Shown: positions 1-7,145, counted from the first letter of the stretch. The stretch: DNA of 64,000 nt from Propionibacteriaceae bacterium (GCA_009782915.1 WRIC01000004.1:1-64000), one strand, 5' to 3'. Translations and numbers: made by a program. Notes: generated by a model not told the origin, from the letters alone.

Positions 1-77
1 CCGCCGAGATCAGACGATGCCTCAAACGCTACATCGCCCGCGAAATCCACAAACACCTCACACCCCTAGGACTCTGA
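1..77 (+). CDS. C-terminal tail of a probable transposase (partial)
   Basis: An open frame enters from the left window edge (codons from base 3) and stops at TGA 75-77. The 24 visible residues include CLKRYIAREIHKHL, which I recall as typical of the last helix of actinobacterial IS transposases, possibly the IS110 group. Only the tail is visible, so the family is an inference. It is followed by a REP-like stretch, a perfect inverted repeat at 247-295 and the outermost 36-bp repeat, which suggests that an insertion sequence borders the array on its distal side. Confidence 0.45.
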   Translation, partial: AEIRRCLKRYIAREIHKHLTPLGL

Positions 78-114
78 AACACACCACCCCTGATTGACAA
101 AACCCATAAAAGGG

Positions 115-200
115 TCTGCGCGAAGTCGCAGAATCCAGACTCAACAGTCAAACAACTGGTGTTTGTGGACCCCTGCGAGTCGCAACACTGCGCACAGAAG
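115..200. repeat. REP-like intergenic element
   Basis: Contains CGCGAAGTCGCAGAATCCAG and, about 50 bp on, CCCTGCGAGTCGCA. Both are variants of the motifs found again in the gene-free gap at 17.38-17.79 kb. The element is therefore dispersed in this genome rather than part of the neighbouring transposase gene. Confidence 0.5.
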
Positions 201-246
201 CATGGTCAGTGTCGCCCATGGAACCCCGACTAGAGCGAATATTGCC

Positions 247-295
247 TTCGTGTGCACAGTTAACGCCCATCCAAGTCGTTAACTGTGCACACGAA
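247..295. repeat. Perfect 19-bp inverted repeat (hairpin)
   Basis: TTCGTGTGCACAGTTAACG at 247-265 is followed after 11 bases by its exact reverse complement at 277-295. AATATT motifs flank both arms, extending the symmetry imperfectly. It lies between the transposase tail and the first 36-bp repeat. It could be a terminator, an element end or a recombination site; there is no T-run after it on either strand, so a simple terminator is less likely. Confidence 0.7.
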
Positions 296-424
296 CACGA
301 ATATTGGTGATCAGAGGTGTTTGGGTGGCAAGTAAGTCGCGGATGGCTGGTCAGTTTGGTCTGCCGATTGGTATGTCGCCCATAGCAAGGTGACATACCG
401 CACGTTATCAGGCTTGTTGCCACC

Positions 425-561
425 CTAATGGTGCTCCGTATGGCGACTCTACTGCGCTACTGCTCGATACGGAAACGAACAGCGCCCAAGTCATTCCGCT
501 GGCTAGCAAAGAAGTGCTCCAGCAGATGTATCTTGACCACCGTGTCAGTGGTGGTGGTTAG
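425..561 (+). pseudogene. C-terminal gene fragment cut by the repeat at 389-424
   Basis: Right after the repeat one plus-strand frame is open from 427 to the TAG at 559-561. It encodes about 44 residues of protein-like composition (starting NGAPYGDSTALLLDTE, ending DHRVSGGG) with no start codon of its own. It reads as the 3' end of a gene whose 5' part is missing at the repeat boundary. I do not recognise the protein. The next gene starts five bases after its stop, so the captured piece seems to be part of an operon. Confidence 0.5.
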
Positions 562-565
562 AATA

Positions 566-1036
566 ATGGATATGGGCACTAGTTCAATTCCAATGGTCGT
601 GGAGCTAAACGACCAAGACATGTCTGCTCAACTCCCCGCCTGGCTGATGACGGCCAAGCAGTTGGGTGACTGGTTGCGTTCCGAGCTTGCTTGCGATCCA
701 GTGGACGTGAATTTTATGTTGCGAACTATCGCGCACGAATCCGATCAATGGCTGAAAGATTCTATGCTCCCTGGTGCCGTGGAGGAACCCGCTTCCACAG
801 GCGATCAGCGTTGGGATGCCTTGCTGGAAGGCGTGGTTGCCTATAGGTCTCACCAGAAGAAGCTCAAGCAACCTCAGTGGACCAAGCGCACGAGTCTGGA
901 GGTTGGCTGGAATCCGCGTGACGACTCGGAGACGCCACAAAGTGTCGAGTATGCATTGATGGACACCTTGGATACCCCTGTAGAGATACTGGATAAAGGT
1001 GTGACCTATTCGTATAGAAACATGGAGTTGCTTTGA
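566..1036 (+). CDS. Hypothetical protein, first gene of a putative toxin-antitoxin-like pair
   Basis: The ATG at 566 (or 572) gives about 156 residues, acidic, soluble and without a signal peptide or membrane segment. Upstream codons in the same frame overlap the preceding gene fragment and look unnatural, so I prefer the internal start. The stop TGA overlaps the ATG of the next gene (TGATG), which indicates translational coupling. Its partner is a nucleotidyltransferase, and such enzymes are often encoded with a small upstream partner in abortive-infection or toxin-antitoxin loci. That role is inferred from position only; no known domain was recognised. Confidence 0.55.
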   Translation: MDMGTSSIPMVVELNDQDMSAQLPAWLMTAKQLGDWLRSELACDPVDVNFMLRTIAHESDQWLKDSMLPGAVEEPASTGDQRWDALLEGVVAYRSHQKKLKQPQWTKRTSLEVGWNPRDDSETPQSVEYALMDTLDTPVEILDKGVTYSYRNMELL

Positions 1037-1815
1037 TGGCTGAGAATCAGAAGATGCTCGACAGAGCGTACATGGAACACTTGCTCCGCAAACTTGACGA
1101 GGTGCTGGTGGAGCGAGGACAGCGAGCAGTGGTCTATGTGGTTGGCGGGGCCAACATCGCCATGGCCTTGGACGCCTCCCGTACAACTCGCGACATTGAT
1201 GTGGTGGTTAAGCACGGAGACGGCATTGTTTTTGATGCCGCTCGCAAGGTCGCTGAAAGCGAAGAGGGCCTGGCCGACGACTGGCTCAACAATCAATTCA
1301 CTGGTGGTACCAAAGAAGGCGGGATGACATGGCCGTGGATTGATAATAAGGACTTAGACGCCCCACTCACAGTGTTTGCTGGAGATGGCTTGGTCGTCGA
1401 GTTAGCTTCCCGAGAAATGATGCTGGCATTAAAAACTCTCGCACAGCGTCCTCAAGACCTACCGGACATTTATTTACTGATGCGCGAACTGGGAATCGCT
1501 ACCCCAGAAGGCATAGGGAAAAACTTGGCCCGGTTCACTGGCGAGAGGATTTTCCGTGCTCAAGGAACCGCTGGCATGTTCATCCACATTGACCCGAAAT
1601 TTCGTCGTATCTTCGACAACGCTCCAAAAGATTTACGACCGCCAAAGTCGCCCTCTTTACTCGAAAAAGTCTCTGGGACACGGCAACGATGTGGATCAAC
1701 CCAGGAGAAAGAGACGCTTGAGAACAGATGTGTTATTCGCATTGAGTTAAGGAAGTGTCGGCGTATTCACGGTCACCAGGGTAAGCATAGGTACGGACCA
1801 TGGAGAGCCAACTGA
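1036..1815 (+). CDS. Nucleotidyltransferase-fold protein (AbiEii/DUF6036-like), probably frameshifted near its end
   Basis: The first half carries VYVVGGANIAMALDASRTTR followed by DIDVVV, the GG...(R)xTxDID pattern of MNT/AbiEii-type nucleotidyltransferases, with the acidic pair as metal ligands. Such proteins transfer nucleotides to RNA or protein and often act as toxins in phage defence. The start codon overlaps the stop of the upstream gene. After about residue 197 the frame becomes unnatural. A one-base slip in the AAAA run at 1626-1629 opens a frame beginning RFTTAKVALFTRKSLW and ending at the TGA at 1719-1721, a more plausible C-terminus. I infer a homopolymer frameshift or sequencing error there; the native end would then be 1721, not 1815. 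Confidence 0.6.
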   Translation: MAENQKMLDRAYMEHLLRKLDEVLVERGQRAVVYVVGGANIAMALDASRTTRDIDVVVKHGDGIVFDAARKVAESEEGLADDWLNNQFTGGTKEGGMTWPWIDNKDLDAPLTVFAGDGLVVELASREMMLALKTLAQRPQDLPDIYLLMRELGIATPEGIGKNLARFTGERIFRAQGTAGMFIHIDPKFRRIFDNAPKDLRPPKSPSLLEKVSGTRQRCGSTQEKETLENRCVIRIELRKCRRIHGHQGKHRYGPWRAN

Positions 1816-2050
1816 AAATGGCAATGCCCCACGGTTGCCACGCTAAGCCCAACTATTCTACCCGATTTTCAATTGCGCACATTGGTTCAAACAGACCCCT
1901 CTTCCACCCCACGTTTTTCAGCGCATTTTCCCTGTTTTCGTGCCACAAAATTTGCCCCCTGGAACCGTAAGAGAATTAGAGGCACGATTCGCGTGCTTCG
2001 CCCATCGGCCAGGGAGCAAACAGGCCGACAAGATGACGAAGGAGGCTCTG

Positions 2051-2227
2051 ATGAGCCAAAGAAAAACTGGGGGAACCGCAACCCATAGCGGTAGGGGAAG
2101 AAATAGCTGGCGAGCACGACTGCTCGCTATGTTTTCAGCATTTATGGTGATGTGCGGAATGGTGATGCTGGGTAATCCAATCCCCGCGCAGGCAGCCACA
2201 ACAGTCCAAGGATTCGGGCCAGGGTAG
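2051..2227 (+). pseudogene. N-terminal fragment of an exported protein, cut by the repeat at 2227
   Basis: The ATG at 2051 follows a strong ribosome site (GAAGGAGG). About 58 codons encode a basic n-region, a hydrophobic segment (LLAMFSAFMVMCGMVML) and a signal-peptidase-like IPAQAA site. The mature part is then interrupted: the stop codon TAG is formed by the last two segment bases and the first base of the repeat. A complete secreted or transfer-system protein was evidently cut here. The 3' part is not on the other side of the repeat, where a minus-strand gene ends instead. Confidence 0.6.
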
Positions 2228-2286
2228 GTAACATAACGCACGTTATCGGGCTTGTTGCCACCTCCAGTCGAGTGCAGGAGGTGCCA

Positions 2287-3045
2287 TCAGTCACCATCCA
2301 ACCCAAGGTAGTAATACCCACTCAACGAGGTAATCTGGCGTGTCTCATAAATCTCTTCCAGCGACACATTAGTATCGAGCTTCCAATCCCCATCCTCCCA
2401 AATCATGATGTACTCATCCGCAAAATAAATCGATCCGCCCTGAGCTGATGCTTCAGCGGCAACATCGACCCGAGCATGAAACCCGTCATAATCCAGAATA
2501 CGATATCCCCTCAGATTAAACTCCATCTGGTTTGCCAGATCCCTATCAATTTCATCTGCAATCGAGAGGATGTCCTCACGGTTCTCACCCTTGCTCAGTC
2601 TTTGCTTCTGTACTGTCACCCAATCAAGCTCCGGTGATAGCTGTTGCGCGTTTCCCCATACTGCTGCGAACAAGGCACCCTCCGGCGTGCGTGCGAAACA
2701 TGAGGCTATGTTGGTGTCAGGATCAATGTAGCCGGGGCCAATTCCTTTGACAGTGGGAACACCGAGTCGGTACACATAGGTCCACTCACTAGGCTTAAAC
2801 CCCATCGGTCCAGTCGGATTACTGTCATCCATCTTCACAGCCTTCAACCCACAAAATGATTTCATGTCATGCTGTGGTCCGGAGTGGTGGGTGTCACCAC
2901 CAGTGGTGGGATCAGCCGCATCCGTGATGCCCGGCTCCGGGGTCTTATCACCCTTACCAATGTTGACACCAACCATGATCCCAAGGGCAGCAACAACCAC
3001 CATCACCGCTACAGCCAGAACCAGCGTAATATTTCTCTTATTCAT
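2287..3045 (-). CDS. Membrane-anchored conjugation-type protein (DUF8175-like)
   Basis: About 252 residues. The ATG at 3045 is preceded by GGGGGA; an in-frame TTG at 3057 is possible. Residues about 5-27 form one transmembrane helix, then comes a Pro/Gly/Asp/His-rich linker and a soluble domain with ASCFARTPEGALFAAVWGN near the middle. This layout resembles membrane-anchored accessory proteins in conjugative elements of actinobacteria, a role like VirB8/TcpC scaffolds; the family name is from memory and not verified. It lies downstream of the small pilin-like gene in the same inter-repeat segment, consistent with a captured piece of a transfer operon. It is complete: its stop lies 24 bp before the repeat at 2227. 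Confidence 0.55.
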   Translation of the reverse strand: MNKRNITLVLAVAVMVVVAALGIMVGVNIGKGDKTPEPGITDAADPTTGGDTHHSGPQHDMKSFCGLKAVKMDDSNPTGPMGFKPSEWTYVYRLGVPTVKGIGPGYIDPDTNIASCFARTPEGALFAAVWGNAQQLSPELDWVTVQKQRLSKGENREDILSIADEIDRDLANQMEFNLRGYRILDYDGFHARVDVAAEASAQGGSIYFADEYIMIWEDGDWKLDTNVSLEEIYETRQITSLSGYYYLGLDGD

Positions 3046-3168
3046 AATGTCCCCCAATGGACTTATCTCTCAGCAGCCACCATGACCGCCAACAACAATC
3101 ATATTCACCACAACCGACTCTCGTAGGTTGTGGTCACAATCCAACAACCGCGGAACCATCACAGGACC

Positions 3169-3474
3169 TCACAAGAAAACATCCAGGATCGCAAAGGTGC
3201 TACTCAGCAAAATGATCCCAAGTATCACCCACAGCACAGCCTTAAACCCCTCAGCCTTCGCATGACCAAGAGCACGAGCAATCGCCAAACAAACCGCTGC
3301 AACAAACGCACCCAGGGCAACCCACCTGGACGCATACACCAGCCACCCCAGTATCTTCTCAATAAACGGTCCCACCCCCGGCGGTGCCTCAGGGTTAACC
3401 CGGGGAGCATCCAAAATCGGAGCCCAATTAAACTCAAGCACAGGCAGCCCTGCTAGCCCCGTCAGTAGTTCCAT
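3169..3474 (-). CDS. Small two-helix membrane protein, VirB2/TrbC-like
   Basis: About 101 residues. The ATG at 3474 is preceded by GAGGAGG; TTG at 3480 is less likely. Two hydrophobic helices (starting WVALGAFVAAVCLAIA and VLWVILGIILLSSTFA) are separated by a short polar loop (GHAKAEG), with a Pro-rich N-terminus. This is the usual architecture of small pilin-like subunits in conjugative type IV systems of Gram-positive bacteria. The gene starts only about 30 bp inside the repeat at 3504, leaving just its ribosome site between gene and repeat. It is followed on the same strand by the membrane-anchored protein at 2287-3045. Function is inferred from architecture and neighbour. Confidence 0.55.
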   Translation of the reverse strand: MELLTGLAGLPVLEFNWAPILDAPRVNPEAPPGVGPFIEKILGWLVYASRWVALGAFVAAVCLAIARALGHAKAEGFKAVLWVILGIILLSSTFAILDVFL

Positions 3475-3539
3475 TGTCAATCTCCTCCTCTACAGCCTTT
3501 GCCGGTGACATAACGCACGTTATCGGGCTTGTTGCCACC

Positions 3540-3595
3540 ACATCAAGATTCGCAGGTAAAGCAACACGTTTCGTTCGTGGCTGTGACTCACCCAT
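3540..3595 (-). pseudogene. N-terminal gene fragment running into the repeat at 3504
   Basis: An ATG at 3595 opens MGESQPRTKRVALPANLD and the frame then enters the repeat, reading VATSPITCVMSP and continuing to a stop at 3434 inside the next gene's region. The first 18 residues look like a genuine protein start; the rest does not. It is probably a 5' gene end cut at the segment boundary. The 36-bp repeat preserves frame, so a fusion peptide could be made. Confidence 0.35.
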
Positions 3596-3750
3596 GTTTG
3601 TGATCCGATCCTTGGCCGCTTGGTTCCCCGACCACCAGGAGGAAAACACACCGATCGCGTGTTCTCTACTAGATAAGACCACTCCCACACACCACGACAC
3701 CCACCAGTCCAACGATCACGCGGGGTTGGTGGGTGGGTGTTTCCAGGTGT

Positions 3751-4398
3751 CTAGCTTTCGTTCCACCCCTGTGACAGTGGTGTATCACACTGGGCCGACT
3801 CATGTGGTGGAAGTTCTGTTAACGTGATGAGTTTCGCGTCTTGCAAGCTACGCAACAATGTCGAATCAGTCATCGGATCAACAAGGATCACGTTACCTGT
3901 GGGGAACGGCAGGAATGACCCATCCTGGTTAATAAAACTCGTTGTCACACCCACAATCGGGTACGGATATGGCCATATTGCACCCACCAAAACAGGCAAA
4001 CCTGTATTAGTGCAGGACGCTAAAACCATGTCCTCGGTGATGACTTTCGGATCATCATCATCAACCATGGTGAATGATTCAGCAATAGCCCTTGCACGCT
4101 GTTCGCGGGTCAAATTTTGCCAATCCACACCCAGGTCATCACACATGATGGCGGTGTGAAAATCTCGAATAATCCACGCATATTTTTCAGCGCACATCAT
4201 ACGGGCCTCGAACGATTTCTGGGCAACCCATTCGTTTCGACCTAAACCGCCGCGAAACTCATCATCAGCAGTGTCATACCAGCCGGGAATCTTGTCGTAT
4301 CCTGGTTCAAGTTTTGCCACCAAATCGGTGAGGGTGTCACCATCCACCACTGTGTCACCACTAGTGAACCTGTATCGTTTCGTTTGTTTACTGGTCAT
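3751..4398 (-). CDS. Hypothetical soluble protein of a mobile element
   Basis: The ATG at 4398 is preceded by GAAGGAAAAC and gives 215 acidic residues without signal peptide or membrane helix. I do not recognise the family. Visible features are an N-terminal TSGDTVVDGDTLTDLVAKLE segment, a run of four Asp (VDDDDPK) near residue 115 and an aromatic IWPYPYPIVG stretch near residue 140. It is the only complete gene in the 973-bp segment between the repeats at 3504 and 4513 and lies downstream of a hairpin that separates it from a truncated upstream gene. By context it is accessory DNA of a plasmid, ICE or phage. Confidence 0.5.
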   Translation of the reverse strand: MTSKQTKRYRFTSGDTVVDGDTLTDLVAKLEPGYDKIPGWYDTADDEFRGGLGRNEWVAQKSFEARMMCAEKYAWIIRDFHTAIMCDDLGVDWQNLTREQRARAIAESFTMVDDDDPKVITEDMVLASCTNTGLPVLVGAIWPYPYPIVGVTTSFINQDGSFLPFPTGNVILVDPMTDSTLLRSLQDAKLITLTELPPHESAQCDTPLSQGWNES

Positions 4399-4432
4399 AC
4401 TTTGTTTTCCTTCGATCCTTGGCTAGTTGGTG

Positions 4433-4454
4433 AGCCTAGAAGGGATTCTAGGCT
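4433..4454. terminator. Perfect 9-bp hairpin between fragment and gene
   Basis: AGCCTAGAA and TTCTAGGCT pair perfectly around a 4-base loop. The hairpin includes the stop of the gene fragment at 4448-4512 and precedes the gene starting at 4398 on the minus strand, so it may be a terminator for the truncated upstream gene. No T-run follows. Confidence 0.4.
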
Positions 4455-4512
4455 GCTACTTGCTGGAGCTTACTGTCCGGCACTGACACGGGATCATCGG
4501 ATGTTTGATTCA
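4448..4512 (-). pseudogene. C-terminal gene fragment after the repeat at 4513
   Basis: From the repeat edge a minus-strand frame encodes 20 residues (NQTSDDPVSVPDSKLQQVAA) and stops at 4448-4450. It has no start and a natural-looking polar composition, so I read it as the 3' end of a gene cut at the repeat. The frame differs from that of the fragment on the other side of the repeat, so the two are not simply one split gene. Confidence 0.4.
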
Positions 4513-4548
4513 GGTGACATAGCGCACGTTATCGGGCTTGTTGCCACC

Positions 4549-4618
4549 TTCCTGCCTGGCTTTCTTGACCGCCGTAGTTAGTTCGGTGGCCTGGTTAAGA
4601 AGTGTTGTGGTTTCCATG
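4549..4618 (-). pseudogene. N-terminal gene fragment running into the repeat at 4513
   Basis: The ATG at 4618 follows a good ribosome site (CTGGAGG) directly after the stop of the gene at 4620. It encodes METTTLLNQATELTTAVKKA plus RQE, then reads through the repeat as GGNKPDNVRYVT and ends at a TGA immediately after it. The strong start signal and helical composition indicate a real gene whose 3' part was lost at the repeat boundary, leaving a 35-residue fusion peptide. Confidence 0.5.
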
Positions 4619-4619
4619 A

Positions 4620-4913
4620 TTAATCCTCCAGTGGTTCCAGGCGCTCGAAGTAGCACTTTTGGCCCTCATTAACGACGGAAGAAATCCTGCATAGGTACGA
4701 GTCAACCCCGTCATCATAAACAGAGACGATATCGCCCACTTTGAGAGTGCCGATCATTCTGATTGGCAAGCTGGACTTAAACTGATTCGCGTACCCAAAC
4801 CTTGTATGGTCAACCAAGTCGAACATCGCTGGGCAGGAGAAAACATTAGCGCGCCCGAATCTTGCATGGTCAGCCCACAAATTTTGGTAATCGTTTGTCA
4901 TAGTTGCTGTCAT
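4620..4913 (-). CDS. Small protein, paralogue of the gene at 4910-5134 (copy 2)
   Basis: 97 residues, start ATG at 4913 overlapping the stop of the upstream paralogue (ATGA). It shares with its neighbour the framework WxDHxxFGxAN, a central (I/L)xVGDxVxVYxD and a C-terminal YLCxxxxVxNxGQxxxFERxE. It has an extra middle stretch containing a second DHTRFGYAN motif, so the N-terminal motif itself is duplicated. No catalytic signature, signal or membrane helix is visible. The short beta-rich pattern could be an SH3-like or similar small barrel, but I do not recognise the family. It lies in the 689-bp segment between the repeats at 4513 and 5238. Confidence 0.55.
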   Translation of the reverse strand: MTATMTNDYQNLWADHARFGRANVFSCPAMFDLVDHTRFGYANQFKSSLPIRMIGTLKVGDIVSVYDDGVDSYLCRISSVVNEGQKCYFERLEPLED

Positions 4914-5134
4914 AACTCTATGCGCTCAAAACGGTAGGTCTGTCCGCCGTTAAATACCTCAGTGACTTTACACAAGTATGGGGCGATGCTGTCGCCATAC
5001 ACCCACACCTTTTCACCGACACTGATTCGCCCAATGTCCTCGATGGCGACATTGGAAATAAATATGTTCGCTTTCCCAAACCAGCTATGGTCAACCCAAA
5101 TAGTCTGGCAAACACTAGCTGTCGCTACTGCCAT
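4910..5134 (-). CDS. Small protein, paralogue of the gene at 4620-4913 (copy 1)
   Basis: 74 residues, start ATG at 5134 after AAAGGAGAAG. The motifs VDHSWFGKANIF, ISVGEKVWVYGDS and YLCKVTEVFNGGQTYRFERI align with the next gene, which makes them a tandem duplicate that may act as a pair. Its start overlaps the 3' end of an upstream truncated gene. Function unknown; context is mobile-element cargo. Confidence 0.55.
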   Translation of the reverse strand: MAVATASVCQTIWVDHSWFGKANIFISNVAIEDIGRISVGEKVWVYGDSIAPYLCKVTEVFNGGQTYRFERIEL

Positions 5135-5237
5135 TGTTCTTCTCCTTTGCGGTACGCGGATTGAATTTGTCTGAAAGTGACCCCCATAAAGAGCCGAGAT
5201 AGGCCCTTACATCTGCCAATTCCTCGTCTGAGAGTTC
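5115..5237 (-). pseudogene. C-terminal gene fragment after the repeat at 5238
   Basis: From the repeat edge the minus strand encodes 40 residues (starting ELSDEELADVRAYLGSLW) ending at TAG 5115-5117. Composition and the acidic helical start mark it as real coding sequence. The frame is open back through the repeat (GGNKPDNVRYVT) but differs from the frame of the gene cut on the other side, so its 5' part is missing. Its end overlaps the start of the paralogue at 5134, as in a compact operon. Confidence 0.5.
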
Positions 5238-5273
5238 GGTGACATAACGCACGTTATCGGGCTTGTTGCCACC

Positions 5274-5629
5274 GAATACAACGCGGTCACGTCGTCAATA
5301 GTGAGTTCTTCGCCATTGCTAATCATGTAGCGCTTCATTTTGTTGTGAACGGTTCCCATCGGATCACTATCCAACACGACAGGCGGTTTCGCATCACGGG
5401 TATGCCTCAGTTTCAGTTCACGAGCCACCAAGGTTTCCACGCGGTCATAAACATTCTCAGGGTCCCACAGCGTTTCATCCATGACTGGGAGGGCCTGGGT
5501 CTCCTCTTCTACGCCATAGCCCCCAAGAGAATCGAGACTCGCCTGCGCGCCATGATGATCGCGAGCTTGGCTAGTTCCTTTGATCTGGTGCTGGTTGGTG
5601 CCGATCCCGCCACCTGTTTTGCTGGTCAT
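5274..5629 (-). pseudogene. Gene truncated at its 3' end by the repeat at 5238
   Basis: The ATG at 5629 is preceded by AAAGGCGG. About 118 residues follow, Gly/Gln-rich at first, then a folded-looking part (LWDPENVYDRVETLVARELK, MISNGEELTIDDVTALYS). The frame then enters the repeat (VATSPITCVMSP) and stops nine residues later at 5207. The abrupt change at the repeat indicates that the native C-terminus is lost. Not recognised. It belongs to the 971-bp segment between the repeats at 5238 and 6245, downstream of a complete 76-residue gene. Confidence 0.5.
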
Positions 5630-5758
5630 GGTCCGCCTTTCTGAGCTTCTATGTATATAGATGCGTCAGCAAGGAAAAAGGGTCGGGCTTGTGCTCCCCA
5701 GCCCGCTAGGGTGACCAGCGGTGTGCTCGGCTGTTGTTACCTGGTTTTAGCGAGAAAG

Positions 5759-5781
5759 CGGCGATATCTTCAGTATCGCCG
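5759..5781 (-). terminator. Hairpin downstream of the 76-residue gene
   Basis: CGGCGATA and TATCGCCG form a perfect 8-bp stem with a 7-base loop, starting five bases beyond the stop of the minus-strand gene at 5786. There is no strong T-run, so terminator function is likely but not certain. Confidence 0.45.
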
Positions 5782-5785
5782 TAGT

Positions 5786-6016
5786 TCACCAGCCAGCCTC
5801 TAGTTCCATGAGCAAACCTTCGTCGGGTACGGACAGACAGAATCGCGCGTCATCCATGTCCCGAGCAAACATCACGTGGCACCGCAATTGCTTGGCCCGA
5901 TCTTCGTCAGAGAGCGTGCGCGCAACATAGTCAGTCACAACTCCTGGCACGGAGCGCTTGGCTAGCGTCTCATCCAGCAGTTGCTGTCTTTCCTCGTTCA
6001 TATGATTTTCAAGCAT
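5786..6016 (-). CDS. Hypothetical small acidic protein
   Basis: I chose the ATG at 6016 because GAAGAAGG lies just upstream. It gives 76 residues; an upstream in-frame start at 6103 would add a poorly protein-like stretch. It is acidic and helical (NEERQQLLDETLAKRS, RTLSDEDRAKQLRCHV) with no membrane segment. Family unknown. A hairpin follows at 5759-5781. Complete within its inter-repeat segment. Confidence 0.5.
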   Translation of the reverse strand: MLENHMNEERQQLLDETLAKRSVPGVVTDYVARTLSDEDRAKQLRCHVMFARDMDDARFCLSVPDEGLLMELEAGW

Positions 6017-6099
6017 CGTGTCCTTCTTCCCTTCACCTCTTATGTACCCGATTGGTGGACAATCGGTCCTACCCTTTTCAGTACGCGACCAACAAGCAG

Positions 6100-6244
6100 T
6101 CACGAACCTAGTACACCATCTCGATACGACAAAGCGGCTTCGTAATCATCTTTCCCAAACATTTGGACTGGTGGTGGGTTGTCTACAGTAGCCAGGATAC
6201 TCACCCACATCGACCCTGGCGGGTGATCGTAAGCCTCGTTGATC
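6100..6244 (-). pseudogene. C-terminal gene fragment after the repeat at 6245
   Basis: The minus strand from the repeat edge encodes 47 residues (INEAYDHPPGSMWVSILATV, VQMFGKDDYEAALSYRDG) to a TAG at 6100-6102. It is natural-looking protein with no start, in frame with MSP of the repeat. On the other side of the same repeat lies another 3' gene end on the opposite strand. Each would need its 5' part where the other sits, so the two segments cannot be contiguous parent DNA. Confidence 0.5.
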
Positions 6245-6280
6245 GGTGACATAACGCACGTTATCGGGCTTGTTGCCACC

Positions 6281-6360
6281 TTGAACTGACTCCAGAGATC
6301 GCAACAGAACTGGAGAAGCAGATACATGGTATTCTGGTCGATGCATGGAAGGGGGCGTAA
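6281..6360 (+). pseudogene. C-terminal gene fragment on the plus strand after the repeat at 6245
   Basis: The plus strand reads ELTPEIATELEKQIHGILVD plus AWKGA to a TAA at 6358-6360, directly abutting the ATG of the next gene. There is no start codon; the 5' part is cut at the repeat. This shows that the 423-bp segment between 6245 and 6704 was placed with its coding strand opposite to its neighbours. Confidence 0.5.
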
Positions 6361-6573
6361 ATGATCGTCACTGTCAACCAAGAAATGCCGACTGTCGAGG
6401 AATGGGTTGAGATGGCTCTCAGGGGAATTGTCATGACCGGTGGGAACAAAACGACAAGATTTGAACTTGCTCTATGCGGTTTGGCTGATCTTGGAGATTC
6501 TGCCACTCCTGCTGACATCGACTGCGTTCGCCAAATCGGTCTCGCAGATCAAGCTGAGAGAGAAGCTGACTGA
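6361..6573 (+). CDS. Hypothetical small protein
   Basis: 70 residues, ATG at 6361 directly after the preceding stop (TAAATG), with GGAAGGGGGC upstream as ribosome site. Starts MIVTVNQEMPTVEEWVEMAL, acidic, no membrane helix. No family recognised. It is the only complete gene in its segment; 6574-6703 holds nothing I can identify. Confidence 0.5.
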   Translation: MIVTVNQEMPTVEEWVEMALRGIVMTGGNKTTRFELALCGLADLGDSATPADIDCVRQIGLADQAEREAD

Positions 6574-6784
6574 ACTTCCAAGTTTGATACCCGTTGGCTT
6601 TGAGTTTCGGCTCGTATTGTGAGTGAACTTGGTTTGATTCCGTCCCGGCCTTCCTTGTGTGAGTGACCTTGTTCGCAAGTTGTTCGTACCAACTGCTTAT
6701 TAGGGTGACATAACGCACGTTATCGGGCTTGTTGCCACCTCAAACGAACGACAACGAACAGGCTACGAACACTCAGGTAATACA

Positions 6785-6812
6785 AAACCCCGCACCCTTT
6801 GGGTCACGGGGG
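6785..6812 (-). terminator. Rho-independent-type terminator
   Basis: On the minus strand a GC-rich stem (ACCC/GGGT and CCCCG/CGGGG around TTT, with a small internal loop) is followed by TTTTG. It sits about 20 bp after the stop of the gene at 6833. Confidence 0.55.
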
Positions 6813-6832
6813 TAAGCGAATCTCAGCGGAAA

Positions 6833-7084
6833 TCAGACTGGCATAGGTATAGGAGATTTATCATCATCCCATTCTTTACGCCAAACGCCTCTAGCACGCA
6901 TTCTCTCTTCTATCGCATCAAAGTCAGCCTTAACTTCTGCATAGAACGCCTCCGGGTCTTTAGCATACTCAGCGTCTATACGCGCCCACTCTTCCTTGAC
7001 AAAGGCTTGGACTTCTGCCGCTTCCGCACGACCTTCAGGAGTGCTGATGTTAATGCCTGGCGCTTCACCATCTCGCATCGACAT
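6833..7084 (-). CDS. Hypothetical acidic helical protein
   Basis: I chose the ATG at 7084 because AAAGGAG lies upstream; the frame also extends through the repeat at 7110, which I treat as incidental. It gives 83 residues, strongly helical and charged (EVQAFVKEEWARIDAEYAKD, DFDAIEERMRARGVWRKEWD). It resembles phage or plasmid accessory proteins or a small antitoxin, but no family is recognised. It is the only complete gene of the 370-bp segment and is followed by a terminator. Confidence 0.5.
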   Translation of the reverse strand: MSMRDGEAPGINISTPEGRAEAAEVQAFVKEEWARIDAEYAKDPEAFYAEVKADFDAIEERMRARGVWRKEWDDDKSPIPMPV

Positions 7085-7145
7085 GATCTCAACTCCTTTC
7101 AGCATCGTTGGTGACATAACGCACGTTATCGGGCTTGTTGCCACC

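Noticed and set aside
6574-6703. A further gene in the 6281-6703 segment
   Set aside because: No start with a ribosome site and no protein-like frame on either strand.
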